Positions 1 to 10,279 of a stretch of 25,571 nucleotides of DNA are shown one piece after another. Positions within the stretch are counted from its first letter, which is position 1; each line of letters starts with the position of its first letter. The position numbers and the translations under genes are program-made. The stretch is from Acidobacteriota bacterium (GTDB lineage Bacteria > Acidobacteriota > Polarisedimenticolia > Gp22-AA2), in assembly GCA_016202915.1 (NCBI GenBank), contig JACQNT010000118.1, forward strand, positions 1-25,571, in the 5' to 3' direction. Below the pieces are notes generated by a model that was not told the origin of the DNA, did no database searches, and saw only the letters and a list, made by a program, of their open reading frames with translations.

Positions 1-52
1 CGCGGTCGCGCCGGGGGGCACCACCGAGGCCTCCTTCCTGTTCGGTGGGTGA
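1..52 (+). CDS. 3' end of an upstream gene, function unknown
   Basis: A reading frame enters the window open from its left edge (codons from base 2) and stops at TGA 50-52. It encodes only AVAPGGTTEASFLFGG. Its stop overlaps the GTG start of the next gene at 45 by 8 bp, the kind of overlap expected between co-transcribed genes. The tail is too short to assign to a family. Sixteen open codons could also occur by chance in GC-rich DNA, so the call rests mainly on the overlap with the next start. Confidence 0.4.
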   Translation, partial: AVAPGGTTEASFLFGG

Positions 53-791
53 GGCGGCCCGGGACGCCCTGGTCCTCTACGCGCGCGTGCCGCGCCCGGG
101 CGCAGTCAAGACCCGCCTTTGCCCCTGGCTCTCCCCCGCCGAGGCGCTGGCGCTCCATCTCGCGCTGCTCGAGGACAGCGTCCGCCTCCTGAGGTCGGCC
201 GCCGGGGACTCCGACGCTCTGCCCCTGATCGCGTTCAGCGAGGCCTGGGAGCCCGAGGAGAGCGGGCCGCACGCTTCCCTCGCCCGGGCCGCCGCGGGGC
301 TGCCGCGGCTCCCCCAGTCCGGCGCGGATCTGGGAGAACGCCTGGAAGGAACCTTCCGCGCCCTCCTGGCGCGCGCTCACCGGGGCGTGGTGATCTTCGG
401 CGCGGACAGCCCGACGCTGCCGCCGGCGATCCTCGCGTCGGCGGTCGCCGCCCTGCGGGAGGGGTCGCAGATGGTGCTGGGGCCGGCGGAGGACGGCGGG
501 TTCTACCTGATCGGATCGCGGCGGGATCCGCAGGGGCTGCTCAGGGGGATCCGCTGGGGAACGGGGAGCGTCCTGCGCCGGACCCTCCAGGCGATCGATC
601 GAGCCGGGGTCCGCGCGGCCCTGCTGCCGGAGTGGTACGACATCGATCGGCCGGCGGACCTGGCGCGCGCGCGCGCCGATCTCGCCGGGCCGCGCCGCTT
701 CCTGCCGGAGAGGACCGCTGCCTTCATCGAGGGGCTGGCGCGGGCCGGGAGACTGCCCGACCCGGGAATCCCCCGCCGCCGGCCCCGCTGA
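45..791 (+). CDS. TIGR04282/DUF2064-family nucleotidyltransferase-like glycosyltransferase
   Basis: A 248-residue cytosolic protein of the TIGR04282/DUF2064 family, a GT-A/CofC-like nucleotide-sugar or nucleotidyl transferase fold. Visible motifs are the N-terminal loop ARVPRPGAVKTRL (about residues 13-25, with the basic KTRL that contacts the nucleotide phosphates), FGADSPTLP (about 118-126, a DxD-like metal site), LGPAEDGGFYLIG (about 145-157), WGTGSVL (about 171-177) and WYDIDRPADL near the C-terminus. The family was first named 'rSAM/selenodomain-associated transferase 1' and is often found near radical-SAM proteins. No such partner lies inside this window, but an upstream gene overlaps its start. 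GTG at 45 puts the first beta strand ten residues in, as expected. The acceptor substrate cannot be read from sequence. The gene ends three bases before the convergent recG stop. Confidence 0.82.
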   Translation: MGEAARDALVLYARVPRPGAVKTRLCPWLSPAEALALHLALLEDSVRLLRSAAGDSDALPLIAFSEAWEPEESGPHASLARAAAGLPRLPQSGADLGERLEGTFRALLARAHRGVVIFGADSPTLPPAILASAVAALREGSQMVLGPAEDGGFYLIGSRRDPQGLLRGIRWGTGSVLRRTLQAIDRAGVRAALLPEWYDIDRPADLARARADLAGPRRFLPERTAAFIEGLARAGRLPDPGIPRRRPR

Positions 792-794
792 TCC

Positions 795-2897
795 TCACCC
801 GACCTGGACCATCCCCAGGCGCCCTCCCCAGCGCCGCTCCATGTGCCGCACCAGATCGCCCCGCTGCGGGATCGTCGCCAGGCGCGCCGCGAGATCGAAA
901 GCCTCGCGACGCGCGTCCTCCAGGATGTCGAGGTCCCGCAGGATGTCCCCGACCCTCAGGTCGGGAATCCCCGACTGGCGCGTCCCGAGGAACTCCCCCG
1001 GTCCGCGCATCTCCAGGTCGCGCCGGGCGATGATGAAGCCGTCGTTCGTCTCGCACATGATCTGCAGCCGGCGCAGGCTCTCCTCGGTCCCTCGGGTCCC
1101 CGGCATGAGGATGCAGTACGACTCGCTCGACCCCCGCCCGACGCGCCCGCGCAGCTGGTGCAGCTGGGAGAGCCCGAAGCGCTCCGCCTGCTCGATCACC
1201 ATGACGGTCGCGTTCGGGACGTCGATCCCCACCTCGATCACGGTGGTGGCCACGAGGACCGGGATCGTGCCGGCGGCGAAGTCGCCCATGACCGCCTCCC
1301 TCTCCTCGGGCCGCAGGCGGCCGTGCAGGAGGCCGACCCGGAGATCGGGGAACACCTCGCGCGCCAGACGCCCGGCCATCGCCACGGCGGCCTTCAGCTC
1401 GCTGTCCCGGCTCTCCTCGACCAGGGGGTACACGACGTAGGCCTGGCGACCCTGCGCCACCTGCTCGCGCAGGAAGCGGTAAACGCCCGGCCGCGCCCGC
1501 TCGTCCCGCAGCACCGTCTTCACCGGGCGGCGGCCCGGCGGCAGCTCGTCGATCACCGACAGGGTCAGGTCGCCGTACACCGTCAGCGCCAGGGAGCGCG
1601 GGATCGGGGTCGCCGTCATCACCAGGACGTCGGTGCGCTTTCCCTTGCCGCGCAGGCGCGCCCTCTGCGCCACCCCGAAGCGGTGCTGCTCGTCGATCAC
1701 CGCCAGCCGCAGCGAGCGGAACCGCACCTCCTCCTCCAGGAGGGCGTGCGTGCCGACCAGGATCGGGATCGTCCCGGCGCGCAGCCCCTGCAGCACCTGG
1801 CGCCTGGCGGCCCCCTTCACGCCGGCGGTGAGCAGGGCGATCGGATACCCCCTCCCCTCCAGGAGGCGGCGGAAGGAGCGGTGGTGCTGCTCCGCCAGGA
1901 TCTCGGTGGGCGCCATGAAGGCCGCCTGGTGGCCGTTCTCGACCGCCAGCAGGGACGCCAGGAGCGCGATGACGGTCTTGCCGCAGCCGACGTCGCCCTG
2001 CAGGAGGCGGCTCATGGGGCGCGGCGACATCTGATCGAAAGCGATCTCCTTCAGGACCCTGCGCTGGGCGGCGGTCAGCCGGAACGGCAGGACGGCGCGG
2101 AGCCGCTCGCGCACCGGGTCATCCACCCGCAGCCCCGGCTCCTCCGGCAGGCTCTCGAGCCGTTGCCGCGCCAGGGCGAAGCCGAGCTGCAGGAAGAAGA
2201 ACTCCTCGAAGACGAGCCGCCGGTGCGCCGGCGAGCGCCCGGCCTGGAGCTCCGCAAGGTCGGTGTCCTCCGGCGGGAAGTGGGCCAGGGCGAGGGCCGC
2301 GCGCCGCGGCGGGAAGCCGCGCGCCTGCGCCAGGCCCGGCGGCAGCGGGTCGGGCAGGCTCGCGCGAAGCTCCCCAAGGGCCGCGTGCACGATCCGCCGG
2401 ATGGCCCGCGACGACAGCCCCGGCAGCCTGGGGTAGATCGGCACGACGCGGCCGGTGTGGATCGCCTCGTCGTCCTCGCGCGCCAGGACTTCGTACTGGG
2501 GGCTCTGCATGATGAGGCCGCGCCGGCCGAAGCGGGCCGGCGTCGCCTCCCCGTGCAGGATCACCTCGCGCCCCGGGGCCAGCAGCCGGTTAAGATAGGG
2601 CTGGTTGAAGAACACGACGCGGATCGACCCGCTGTCGTCCTCGACGAGCGCCTCGAAGATCGAGAGGCCGCGCCGGCGCGTCCGGCGCAGCGCCGCGGTG
2701 ACCACGCGCCCGCGCACCGTGCCCCTGAGACCGGGTAGAAGCGAGGCGATCGGCAGGAACCGGCTGCGGTCTTCGTAGCGGAACGGCAGGTGGAAAAGTA
2801 GATCTTCGACGGTCCGCAGCCCCTCCGTCGCGAGCGCCTCGGAGCGCCGCGGGCCGATCCCCTTCACATAGCGCAGGGGGGTTGTGAGATCGATCAC
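795..2897 (-). CDS. recG: ATP-dependent DNA helicase RecG
   Basis: A 700-residue superfamily-2 helicase that remodels stalled replication forks and branch-migrates Holliday junctions. The N-terminal helix-hairpin-helix/wedge region starts with YVKGIGPRRSEAL (about 10-22) and continues into the FHLPFRYEDRS segment and an OB-fold wedge typical of RecG. Helicase motifs are Walker A GDVGCGKT (301-308), the RecG-specific motif II DEQHRFG (402-408), motif III TATPIPR (429-435) and motif VI QLRGRVGR (581-588). Length matches the family at about 690-700 residues. The start is GTG at 2897, giving an N-terminus that begins directly with the conserved 'TPL.YVKGIG' block; a GGGAG lies about 7 bases upstream. 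It lies 32 bp downstream of the TonB-receptor gene on the same strand, with no functional link evident. The 3' end is convergent with the upstream transferase. Confidence 0.97.
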   Translation of the reverse strand: MIDLTTPLRYVKGIGPRRSEALATEGLRTVEDLLFHLPFRYEDRSRFLPIASLLPGLRGTVRGRVVTAALRRTRRRGLSIFEALVEDDSGSIRVVFFNQPYLNRLLAPGREVILHGEATPARFGRRGLIMQSPQYEVLAREDDEAIHTGRVVPIYPRLPGLSSRAIRRIVHAALGELRASLPDPLPPGLAQARGFPPRRAALALAHFPPEDTDLAELQAGRSPAHRRLVFEEFFFLQLGFALARQRLESLPEEPGLRVDDPVRERLRAVLPFRLTAAQRRVLKEIAFDQMSPRPMSRLLQGDVGCGKTVIALLASLLAVENGHQAAFMAPTEILAEQHHRSFRRLLEGRGYPIALLTAGVKGAARRQVLQGLRAGTIPILVGTHALLEEEVRFRSLRLAVIDEQHRFGVAQRARLRGKGKRTDVLVMTATPIPRSLALTVYGDLTLSVIDELPPGRRPVKTVLRDERARPGVYRFLREQVAQGRQAYVVYPLVEESRDSELKAAVAMAGRLAREVFPDLRVGLLHGRLRPEEREAVMGDFAAGTIPVLVATTVIEVGIDVPNATVMVIEQAERFGLSQLHQLRGRVGRGSSESYCILMPGTRGTEESLRRLQIMCETNDGFIIARRDLEMRGPGEFLGTRQSGIPDLRVGDILRDLDILEDARREAFDLAARLATIPQRGDLVRHMERRWGGRLGMVQVG

Positions 2898-2929
2898 CTG
2901 GGGCTCCCGCGTCCCATCCCGGCCCGCCG

Positions 2930-5900
2930 TCAGAACTCGATCTGGAAGCCGACCTGGAACCGGCGGCCGAATTTGCGCACCGCGTCGAGCTGCAGCGGAC
3001 CCTGCAGCAGCGACTCGTCCACGTGGAGGCCCGAGGTGCGGTCGGGCTCGTACGTGAAGATGCGCAGGTCGTCCGTGTTCAGGAGATTGAACACCTCCAC
3101 GAACACCGCCGCCGAGGTCCGCCCCAGCACCAGGGCCTTCTTGGCGCTCACGTTGATGTCGTAGACCGGGTCGTTCCGCCTCAGGTTGCGGCGCAGGGAA
3201 ACGAACCGGGGCCCGGGATCGAACACCGTGACCCCGTAGGTGGTGCGGTACTGCTGGTAATCGACGTTGTCGAAGGCGAAGTAGCGGGAGAGCACCGAGT
3301 AGGGCAGCCCGGAACTCCAGATCACCGAGGAGCCGATCTGCCAGTCGCGGGGCAGGAAGGCCATCAAGTTGAGTTTGACGACGTGCCGCTGGTCGAAGTC
3401 AAGATAGCCGAACTCCGACTCGATCGTGGAGGGGTCGTTGCCGAGGCGCGACTGGAAGCTCTCGGCCGCTCCCACCGCGCGCGAGTAGGTGTAGGAGCCC
3501 TGCAGCTCCCAGCGCCGCGCCAAACGCTTCAGCAGCGCCACCTGGATGCCCCGGTAGCGGGCTTCGTTGAAGTTGCCGACCCTGAGGACCTGGTTGAAGA
3601 AGAAGTTGTGGATATACAGGTCCGGGCGGCCGTCGGGGACGCGGATGGTCGGCAGCGCCACCCCTCCCCCCGCGTCGGCGACCAGGAGCCCGCCGAACAG
3701 GTCCAGCGGCGCACCCCCGGGCCCCGGCCGCAGAGTGTGGTTCACGTCAATGTCCTGGAGCTGCTGGCGGTACCGGCGGTTGATGTAGGCGATCGACAGC
3801 GCGACGTCCGGAGCGATCTCCCTCTCGAAGCCCAGGGTGAACTCGTCGCTGAAGGGGGTCTGCAGGGCGCGGTCCACCTGGTTGGCGGACGGCGGGGCCT
3901 TGGAGAGGATCCGCCCGACGTTGTGGTTGGGGATGCCGCTGCCCGTCACGCCGTCGGCGTCCAGGAGGTAATAGCGGTTGATATTGTCGGGGCCCTCCTC
4001 CCCGACGATCGTGCTGAGGAACAGCTTGTCGTAATACCTCCCCCAGGTGCCGAAGACCTTGGTGCGCCCGTTCGACCAGGGGTCCCAGGCGATCGACAGC
4101 CGCGGCGCCAGGTTGTTGTTGGTCAGGGTGAACTTCTCCCGCTGCTGCGGCGTGATCCCGTGCCGCGACAGCTTGGTGGGGTCGACTTCCCCGTCGACGA
4201 TGATCTCCGGGAAAACGAAAGCCAGGTCGGCCGAGCTGAAGCGCAGCTCGGTGTGATGCCGCGTCAGCCGGCCGATGGCCGCGACGCGCAGGGGGTCCAG
4301 GATGTAGGCGGCCGCAAGGGCGGGTTGGGGTGCGCCGTTGAAGATCGGATCCGAGAGGATCCCCTGGCTGGTGACGCCGTTGTTGTCCCCCTGCAGGAAG
4401 TCGTTCCGGCCCCTCTCGGTCCCGAGGAGGGCCGAGAGGCGATCGAACCGGGCGCGCTCGGCCGCCGGCTCGAAGTAGGTGTATCCGAAGCTTTCGGCCA
4501 GCTCCCGATCGAAGCGCAGCCCGAGCCCGATGCTCAGGTTCGGGAACGGCTTGTACGTATCTTGAAGATACAGCCCGGTGATCAGGCCGGTCGCCGTGTT
4601 GTCGATCGGCGTGTCGGCGGGGATGATGGCGCGGAGGGTGCTCGCCCCCTCCCGCGGCGAGCGGAACACCGGCGCCATGATGGCGCGCGCCCGGGTCTCC
4701 CTGTCGAAGTTCTCCCGCTCCAGCACGAACCCGGTCTTGAGGTCGTGGCTCCCCCAGTAGTCGGGGACGTAGACCCCCAGGTCCTGGCGGAGAGTGAACC
4801 GCCGGCGCCGGTCGGAGAACTCCTCGTAGTAGGGGCCGCTGATGGTGCCGAGCCTCTGGTCGATGGTGTAGTCCCGATCCGCCACCTCCGGTGTCAGCGA
4901 ACCGTAGGGGTAGAGACTCCTGGGGAAGGGGGTGTCGTCGAGGCGCCGGTTGCCGTTCCGGTCCTCGGTGCCCGGGTCGAGCCGCCCGTCGTGATCGATG
5001 TCCTCGCCGATGTCGAGCCTCCCGTTGCCGTTCTGATCCTCGTTGAAATCGTCCAGGCGGCCGTCGCAGTCCACGTCCTCCCGGAGGCGCCCCTCGCACC
5101 CCAGCCGCGGCGTCAGGACGCCGTCGCCGTCGCGGTCCTCCTCCGGGTTGAGATAACCGATCGGCCGGAGAAAATCCTCGAACACGTCGAACCGGCCGTC
5201 GCCGTCGAAATCCTCCCCGGCGTCGCGCTCCGACGCCTCGATGAAGCCGTTGCCGTTGAAGTCGGTGAACAGGACGCCGTTGAAGTTCGTGTCCGGGCCC
5301 AGGGTCGGGGATCGTCTCGGCCTTTCGTCGAAACTGGAGAGCGAGGTCTCGAGGGCGACGTTGGGGCTCAGCACCGAGGTCGCCTTGAGGGTGAGGATCG
5401 GCCCCCCCTGGCGCAGCGTGAAGCCGCTCTCCTCGCGCGTGAAGCTGTTCAGCCCCTGGTTGGTGAACTCCTGCGGGTCATAGTTCAGGGAGAACGCCAG
5501 CCTGTGGTTGGCGCCCGCCTGCCAGGTGAGCTTGACGAACTCCCGGAACTCCCGCCTCCCCGTCACGAAGGCCGAGTTCAGCGCGTTCACCGGCTCCTGC
5601 ATCCTGACCAGCTCGTGGGCCATGAAGAACCACGCCCGGTCCCGCACGATCGGCCCCTCCAGCGACAGGAACGGCAGGTAGTCGTTGAACGAGAGATCGC
5701 GCAGCCCGTTTTCCCCCAGCCCGAAGTGCAGCCGCGGGTCGTCGGTCCCGGCGCCGTCGCCGTCCAGAGCCGCCCCGCGCCAGAAGAACTTGAAGGTCCC
5801 CTGGAACTCGTTCCCTCCCGACTTCGTGAGGATGTTGGCGAACCCTCCCTGCGCCCGGCTGAACTCCGCCGGCGCCCCGGAGGTCTTCACCTCGATCTCC

Positions 5901-6538
5901 TGGATCGACTCGATGTTGAGCTGGGCGCCGAACTTCCCCGTCAGGGGGTCGGTGGTGGAGACGCCGTCCACCAGGGTGACGACGTCGGTGTCGCGGGCCC
6001 CGTGGATGTTGGGATTGCCGTCCCCGTCCACGTCCGTCACTCCCGGGGCGAGGGCGAGGATGTCCTGGTAGTTGCGGCCCAGGATCGGCAGCGCCTCGAT
6101 GAACTCGGCGCTGAAGCGGGTCTCGCGCGTGCCGGTCTCCAGGTTGACGATCGGGGGACGGGCGCGCACCTCGATCCTCTCGCGGAAGGTGGTCAGGGGC
6201 TGCAGCGTGAGGCGCACGGTCGTGGTCTGACCCGCCGCCACCTCCACCTGCGACAGGGTGACGATGGCGCACCCGGGGTAGGCGGCCTGGACCACATAGT
6301 CCCGCGAGGGAGGAAGGGAGGGGATGAAAAACGCGCCGCCTTCGTCGGTGACCGCACCGCGCCCGGTGACCACCTGACCGCTGCTGGCGATGGCGATCGT
6401 CGCTCCGCTCAGCGGACGGCCGTCCTCGTCGGTCACCAGGCCGCGCAGCGTGCCCGTCGTCTGGGCCCCGGCCACGCCGGGCCGCAGCAGGCACAGGGCG
6501 ACCGCGATCAGCAGCACCGGCGAACGCCGGACACGCAT
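2930..6538 (-). CDS. TonB-dependent outer-membrane receptor with N-terminal carboxypeptidase-regulatory domain and Asp-rich insertion
   Basis: A 1202-residue outer-membrane beta-barrel protein. Residues 1-26 are a signal peptide (MRVRRSPVLLIAVALCLL, cleavage near AGAQ). A CarboxypepD_reg-like beta-sandwich follows (about 28-110, starting GTLRGLVTDEDGRPLSGATI), then a plug domain (about 130-235) with LPILGRNYQDILALAPGV, LVDGVSTTDP and FANILTKSGGNEFQG. The remainder is the barrel, ending in an aromatic-rich strand (FQVGFQIEF) with the terminal Phe used for outer-membrane assembly. About residues 415-535 hold roughly eight D-x-[DN]-x-[DN]-G-like units (e.g. DFDGDGRFD, DRDGDGVLT, DIDHDGRLD), resembling calcium-binding loops, which is unusual inside a barrel. 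The substrate is unknown, and no TonB/ExbB genes are present here. I chose ATG 6538 because it begins the signal peptide; ATG 6568 is possible. Frames further upstream lack a signal sequence. Confidence 0.9.
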   Translation of the reverse strand: MRVRRSPVLLIAVALCLLRPGVAGAQTTGTLRGLVTDEDGRPLSGATIAIASSGQVVTGRGAVTDEGGAFFIPSLPPSRDYVVQAAYPGCAIVTLSQVEVAAGQTTTVRLTLQPLTTFRERIEVRARPPIVNLETGTRETRFSAEFIEALPILGRNYQDILALAPGVTDVDGDGNPNIHGARDTDVVTLVDGVSTTDPLTGKFGAQLNIESIQEIEVKTSGAPAEFSRAQGGFANILTKSGGNEFQGTFKFFWRGAALDGDGAGTDDPRLHFGLGENGLRDLSFNDYLPFLSLEGPIVRDRAWFFMAHELVRMQEPVNALNSAFVTGRREFREFVKLTWQAGANHRLAFSLNYDPQEFTNQGLNSFTREESGFTLRQGGPILTLKATSVLSPNVALETSLSSFDERPRRSPTLGPDTNFNGVLFTDFNGNGFIEASERDAGEDFDGDGRFDVFEDFLRPIGYLNPEEDRDGDGVLTPRLGCEGRLREDVDCDGRLDDFNEDQNGNGRLDIGEDIDHDGRLDPGTEDRNGNRRLDDTPFPRSLYPYGSLTPEVADRDYTIDQRLGTISGPYYEEFSDRRRRFTLRQDLGVYVPDYWGSHDLKTGFVLERENFDRETRARAIMAPVFRSPREGASTLRAIIPADTPIDNTATGLITGLYLQDTYKPFPNLSIGLGLRFDRELAESFGYTYFEPAAERARFDRLSALLGTERGRNDFLQGDNNGVTSQGILSDPIFNGAPQPALAAAYILDPLRVAAIGRLTRHHTELRFSSADLAFVFPEIIVDGEVDPTKLSRHGITPQQREKFTLTNNNLAPRLSIAWDPWSNGRTKVFGTWGRYYDKLFLSTIVGEEGPDNINRYYLLDADGVTGSGIPNHNVGRILSKAPPSANQVDRALQTPFSDEFTLGFEREIAPDVALSIAYINRRYRQQLQDIDVNHTLRPGPGGAPLDLFGGLLVADAGGGVALPTIRVPDGRPDLYIHNFFFNQVLRVGNFNEARYRGIQVALLKRLARRWELQGSYTYSRAVGAAESFQSRLGNDPSTIESEFGYLDFDQRHVVKLNLMAFLPRDWQIGSSVIWSSGLPYSVLSRYFAFDNVDYQQYRTTYGVTVFDPGPRFVSLRRNLRRNDPVYDINVSAKKALVLGRTSAAVFVEVFNLLNTDDLRIFTYEPDRTSGLHVDESLLQGPLQLDAVRKFGRRFQVGFQIEF

Positions 6539-6566
6539 CGGGCTGGATCCCCCCTGACCTTGGATC

Positions 6567-6595
6567 ATTCTACATCCGACACGCCTGCGCCGGAA
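6567..6595 (-). promoter_or_regulatory. Weak candidate promoter for the TonB-receptor gene
   Basis: On the minus strand TAGAAT (6572-6567) lies 17 bp from TTCCGG (6595-6590). The -10 is good but the -35 is poor. A start near 6560 would leave a leader of about 20 nt before ATG 6538 and would exclude the alternative ATG at 6568, which overlaps the -10 box. Confidence 0.35.
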
Positions 6596-6674
6596 CTCCG
6601 CTCTGCGCCCGGGGGCGTTGGGAATTCTCCGCACGGGGTGCGGTTGGAGCGTCCGCGGCTGATGGCCAATTCCC

Positions 6675-6703
6675 TTGACCAGCAAGGGCTTATGGCCTAT
6701 ATT
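6675..6703 (+). promoter_or_regulatory. Sigma-70-type promoter for the secreted protease-like gene
   Basis: TTGACC (6675-6680), a 17-bp spacer and TATATT (6698-6703) form a near-consensus promoter in an AT-richer part of the divergent intergenic region. Transcription would begin near 6710, only a few bases before the first in-frame ATG (6715) and about 26 nt before the preferred ATG (6736). The mRNA would therefore have almost no leader and no clear Shine-Dalgarno sequence. Confidence 0.65.
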
Positions 6704-6735
6704 CAGCGTCTCGAATGCGGCGAATTCATGACGCG

Positions 6736-8505
6736 ATGACCGGCCCTCGGCGCTTCGGGGCGGCGTTTCTTTTTCTCCTGCCCTGCCTGAACGATCCCCT
6801 GCCCGCGGCGGACGAGCGCGAGGCCTCCCTCGCGCCGGTCGTGTCCGACGGGCAGGCGCGCCGCCTCGGCGATTCCCTGGCGGACGGACCCGGCGCCGTG
6901 CTGCTGGCGGCCGCCGGGGTCGATCGTCTTCCCGCCCCCTGCGGGACACCCGTGATCGCCGCCCTCGAACGGCCCGGGGCGGCCGCCGGCCCGGCGTTCC
7001 GGCAGGCATACGCCCTCCTGACGACCCGCCCGATCCTCCCCTCGGAGAGGATCGTCCCGACGCGCGACGGCCACTTCGTCATCCACTACTCGGGATCGGC
7101 CCGGCCCTCGGGACTGATGGCGGTGGATCGGGACGGCAGCGGCCAGCCGGACCTCGTCGATCGCCTGGCGGAAGCCCTGCTGGCGTCCCGCTCGTTCCTG
7201 GTGACGCGCCTGGGCTACCCTCCGCCGGCGCCGGAGGGGAGCCGGCTCGATGTCTTCCTCAGCGATCTGGGGCGCGGCCTCGAGGGGTTCACGGCGAGCG
7301 ACCCGGCCGCGGCGGGCGCCGCGCCGCCGCCCGGCAGCGGGCCGCCCGCCTCCTCCGCCTCCTTCATCGTGCTGGACGCGGGCCTGCCGGCGGACGCGGT
7401 GCTGGCGGCGACCCTGCACCAGGTCGCACATGCCTCCCTGGCGGCGAGCGCTCCGCGCGCGGCCTCCTGGTGGTCCGAAGCGAGCGCCTCCTATCTGGTC
7501 GTCGCGGCCACCGGCGATCTCAGGGGGCACGAGGCGGGGCTGCGCGCCCGCCTGCAGTCGCCGGGCCGGGGGCTGGCCTCGGAGGACCTCCTCCTGATGC
7601 AGGGCGCCCTGCTCTGGCCGATGTTCCTGGCGGAGCGGACGGGTGATCCCGGCATCGTGCGCCAGATCTGGCAGGAGATCGCCACCGCCGCGGGCGATCC
7701 CGTGGCGGCCGGCGATGCGGCGCTCGGGCGCTGGGCGGGGCTCTCCATGGCGGAGGCGTTCCGGGAGTTCGCCGCCTGGAACCTGTTCACGGCGGAGCGC
7801 GACGATGGCCAGCATTATTCCTTCGGGCGCTCGCTCCCCGAATCGCTCCTGGCGAGCCTCGGCACGGGGCTCCCCCTGAATCTCGGGCCGGTCGAGCCCG
7901 TGGATCCCCTCGGCAACGTCGCCTTCAGGCTGCCGGGAGACGGCCGCGGGGGCGCCCTCGATCTCGAGATTCGCGCCGAAGGGGGCGGCGCGGCCGCCGA
8001 TCTCCTGGTGTTCTTCCACTCCCAAGGCAGCCGGCCGGTCCTGGTGCCCGTCCCTCTGGGAGCCGGCGGGGCCGGCCGGGTGTCGATCCCGTGGGGAGAC
8101 GCCCGCGAGGCCTGGATCATCCTGCGCAACGCCGCCCCCCCGGGGGAGGGAGCAGCGCGCTTCGAGGTGCGCGGCGCGCACGACCCCTACGCCCCGTTCG
8201 ATCTCGCCGCCCTCGTCGCCCGGGGCCTCCCGTCCTCGATCAGCCTCGAGTGGACGACCGCGTCGGAGAACGGGCTGGTGGGGTGGAACATCTACCGCGC
8301 CGAGACGCCCGCGGGGCCGTTCGCGCGGCTCAACGCGGTCGCCGTGCCGGCGTTCGGCGCGGGCGAAGCCGAGGCCGGCTACATCTTCGTCGACGAGCGC
8401 GTGCGGCCCGGGAAGCGCTACTACTACCAGATCGAAGGGCTCACCGACCTCGGGCTGGTCGCGCGCTCCCACATCGTGAGCGGACGGACCTCCGCCCCGC
8501 GCTGA
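6736..8505 (+). CDS. Secreted MXAN_6640-like putative metalloprotease with altered HExxH (HQVAH) and C-terminal Fn3-like domain
   Basis: A 589-residue exported protein. From ATG 6736 the N-terminus MTGPRRFGAAFLFLLPCL is a signal peptide; ATG 6715 would add seven residues. A segment VDRDGSGQPDLVDRLAEAL followed by LGYPPPAPEGSRLDVFLSD resembles the 'VDxxGxPDYVxxVAxALE...lGy' region of MXAN_6640-type secreted metalloproteases. A zinc-site-like stretch reads HQVAH (residues 228-232), then WWSEASASY with Glu248, in the position of the family's H-E-x-x-H ... WWxEA pattern. Here the catalytic glutamate is glutamine. The final ~90 residues (SISLEWTTASENGLVGWNIY to the end) form a fibronectin-III-like domain. 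The family call is by pattern recollection, without a search. With Gln in place of Glu the protein may be a non-catalytic binding protein. Its 3' end converges on the FG-GAP lipoprotein gene with an 19-bp gap. Confidence 0.62.
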   Translation: MTGPRRFGAAFLFLLPCLNDPLPAADEREASLAPVVSDGQARRLGDSLADGPGAVLLAAAGVDRLPAPCGTPVIAALERPGAAAGPAFRQAYALLTTRPILPSERIVPTRDGHFVIHYSGSARPSGLMAVDRDGSGQPDLVDRLAEALLASRSFLVTRLGYPPPAPEGSRLDVFLSDLGRGLEGFTASDPAAAGAAPPPGSGPPASSASFIVLDAGLPADAVLAATLHQVAHASLAASAPRAASWWSEASASYLVVAATGDLRGHEAGLRARLQSPGRGLASEDLLLMQGALLWPMFLAERTGDPGIVRQIWQEIATAAGDPVAAGDAALGRWAGLSMAEAFREFAAWNLFTAERDDGQHYSFGRSLPESLLASLGTGLPLNLGPVEPVDPLGNVAFRLPGDGRGGALDLEIRAEGGGAAADLLVFFHSQGSRPVLVPVPLGAGGAGRVSIPWGDAREAWIILRNAAPPGEGAARFEVRGAHDPYAPFDLAALVARGLPSSISLEWTTASENGLVGWNIYRAETPAGPFARLNAVAVPAFGAGEAEAGYIFVDERVRPGKRYYYQIEGLTDLGLVARSHIVSGRTSAPR

Positions 8506-8518
8506 GCCGGACAGGCTC
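8504..8518. terminator. Small hairpin between convergent genes (possible weak terminator)
   Basis: GAGCC-ggaca-GGCTC (8504-8518) forms a 5-bp stem in the gap between the convergent genes ending at 8505 and 8525. Neither strand has a following T-run, so it would be a poor intrinsic terminator. The call rests only on its location. Confidence 0.25.
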
Positions 8519-8524
8519 CTCGCC

Positions 8525-10275
<1,751 letters not shown>

Positions 10276-10279
<4 letters not shown>

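Noticed and set aside
843..2738. Long plus-strand open frame (631 codons) opposite recG
   Set aside because: Antisense to an unmistakable RecG with all helicase motifs; its product is Arg/His/Gln/Pro-rich with no domain, typical of a GC-rich shadow frame.
3023..6739. Very long plus-strand open frame (1238 codons) opposite the TonB receptor
   Set aside because: Low-complexity Val/Glu/Arg-rich translation mirroring the receptor's codon pattern; the minus strand has signal peptide, plug and barrel-end motifs.
6539..7009. Upstream extension of the TonB-receptor frame to 7009
   Set aside because: The extension is Arg/Pro-rich, antisense to the next gene, and would bury the signal peptide that begins at 6538.
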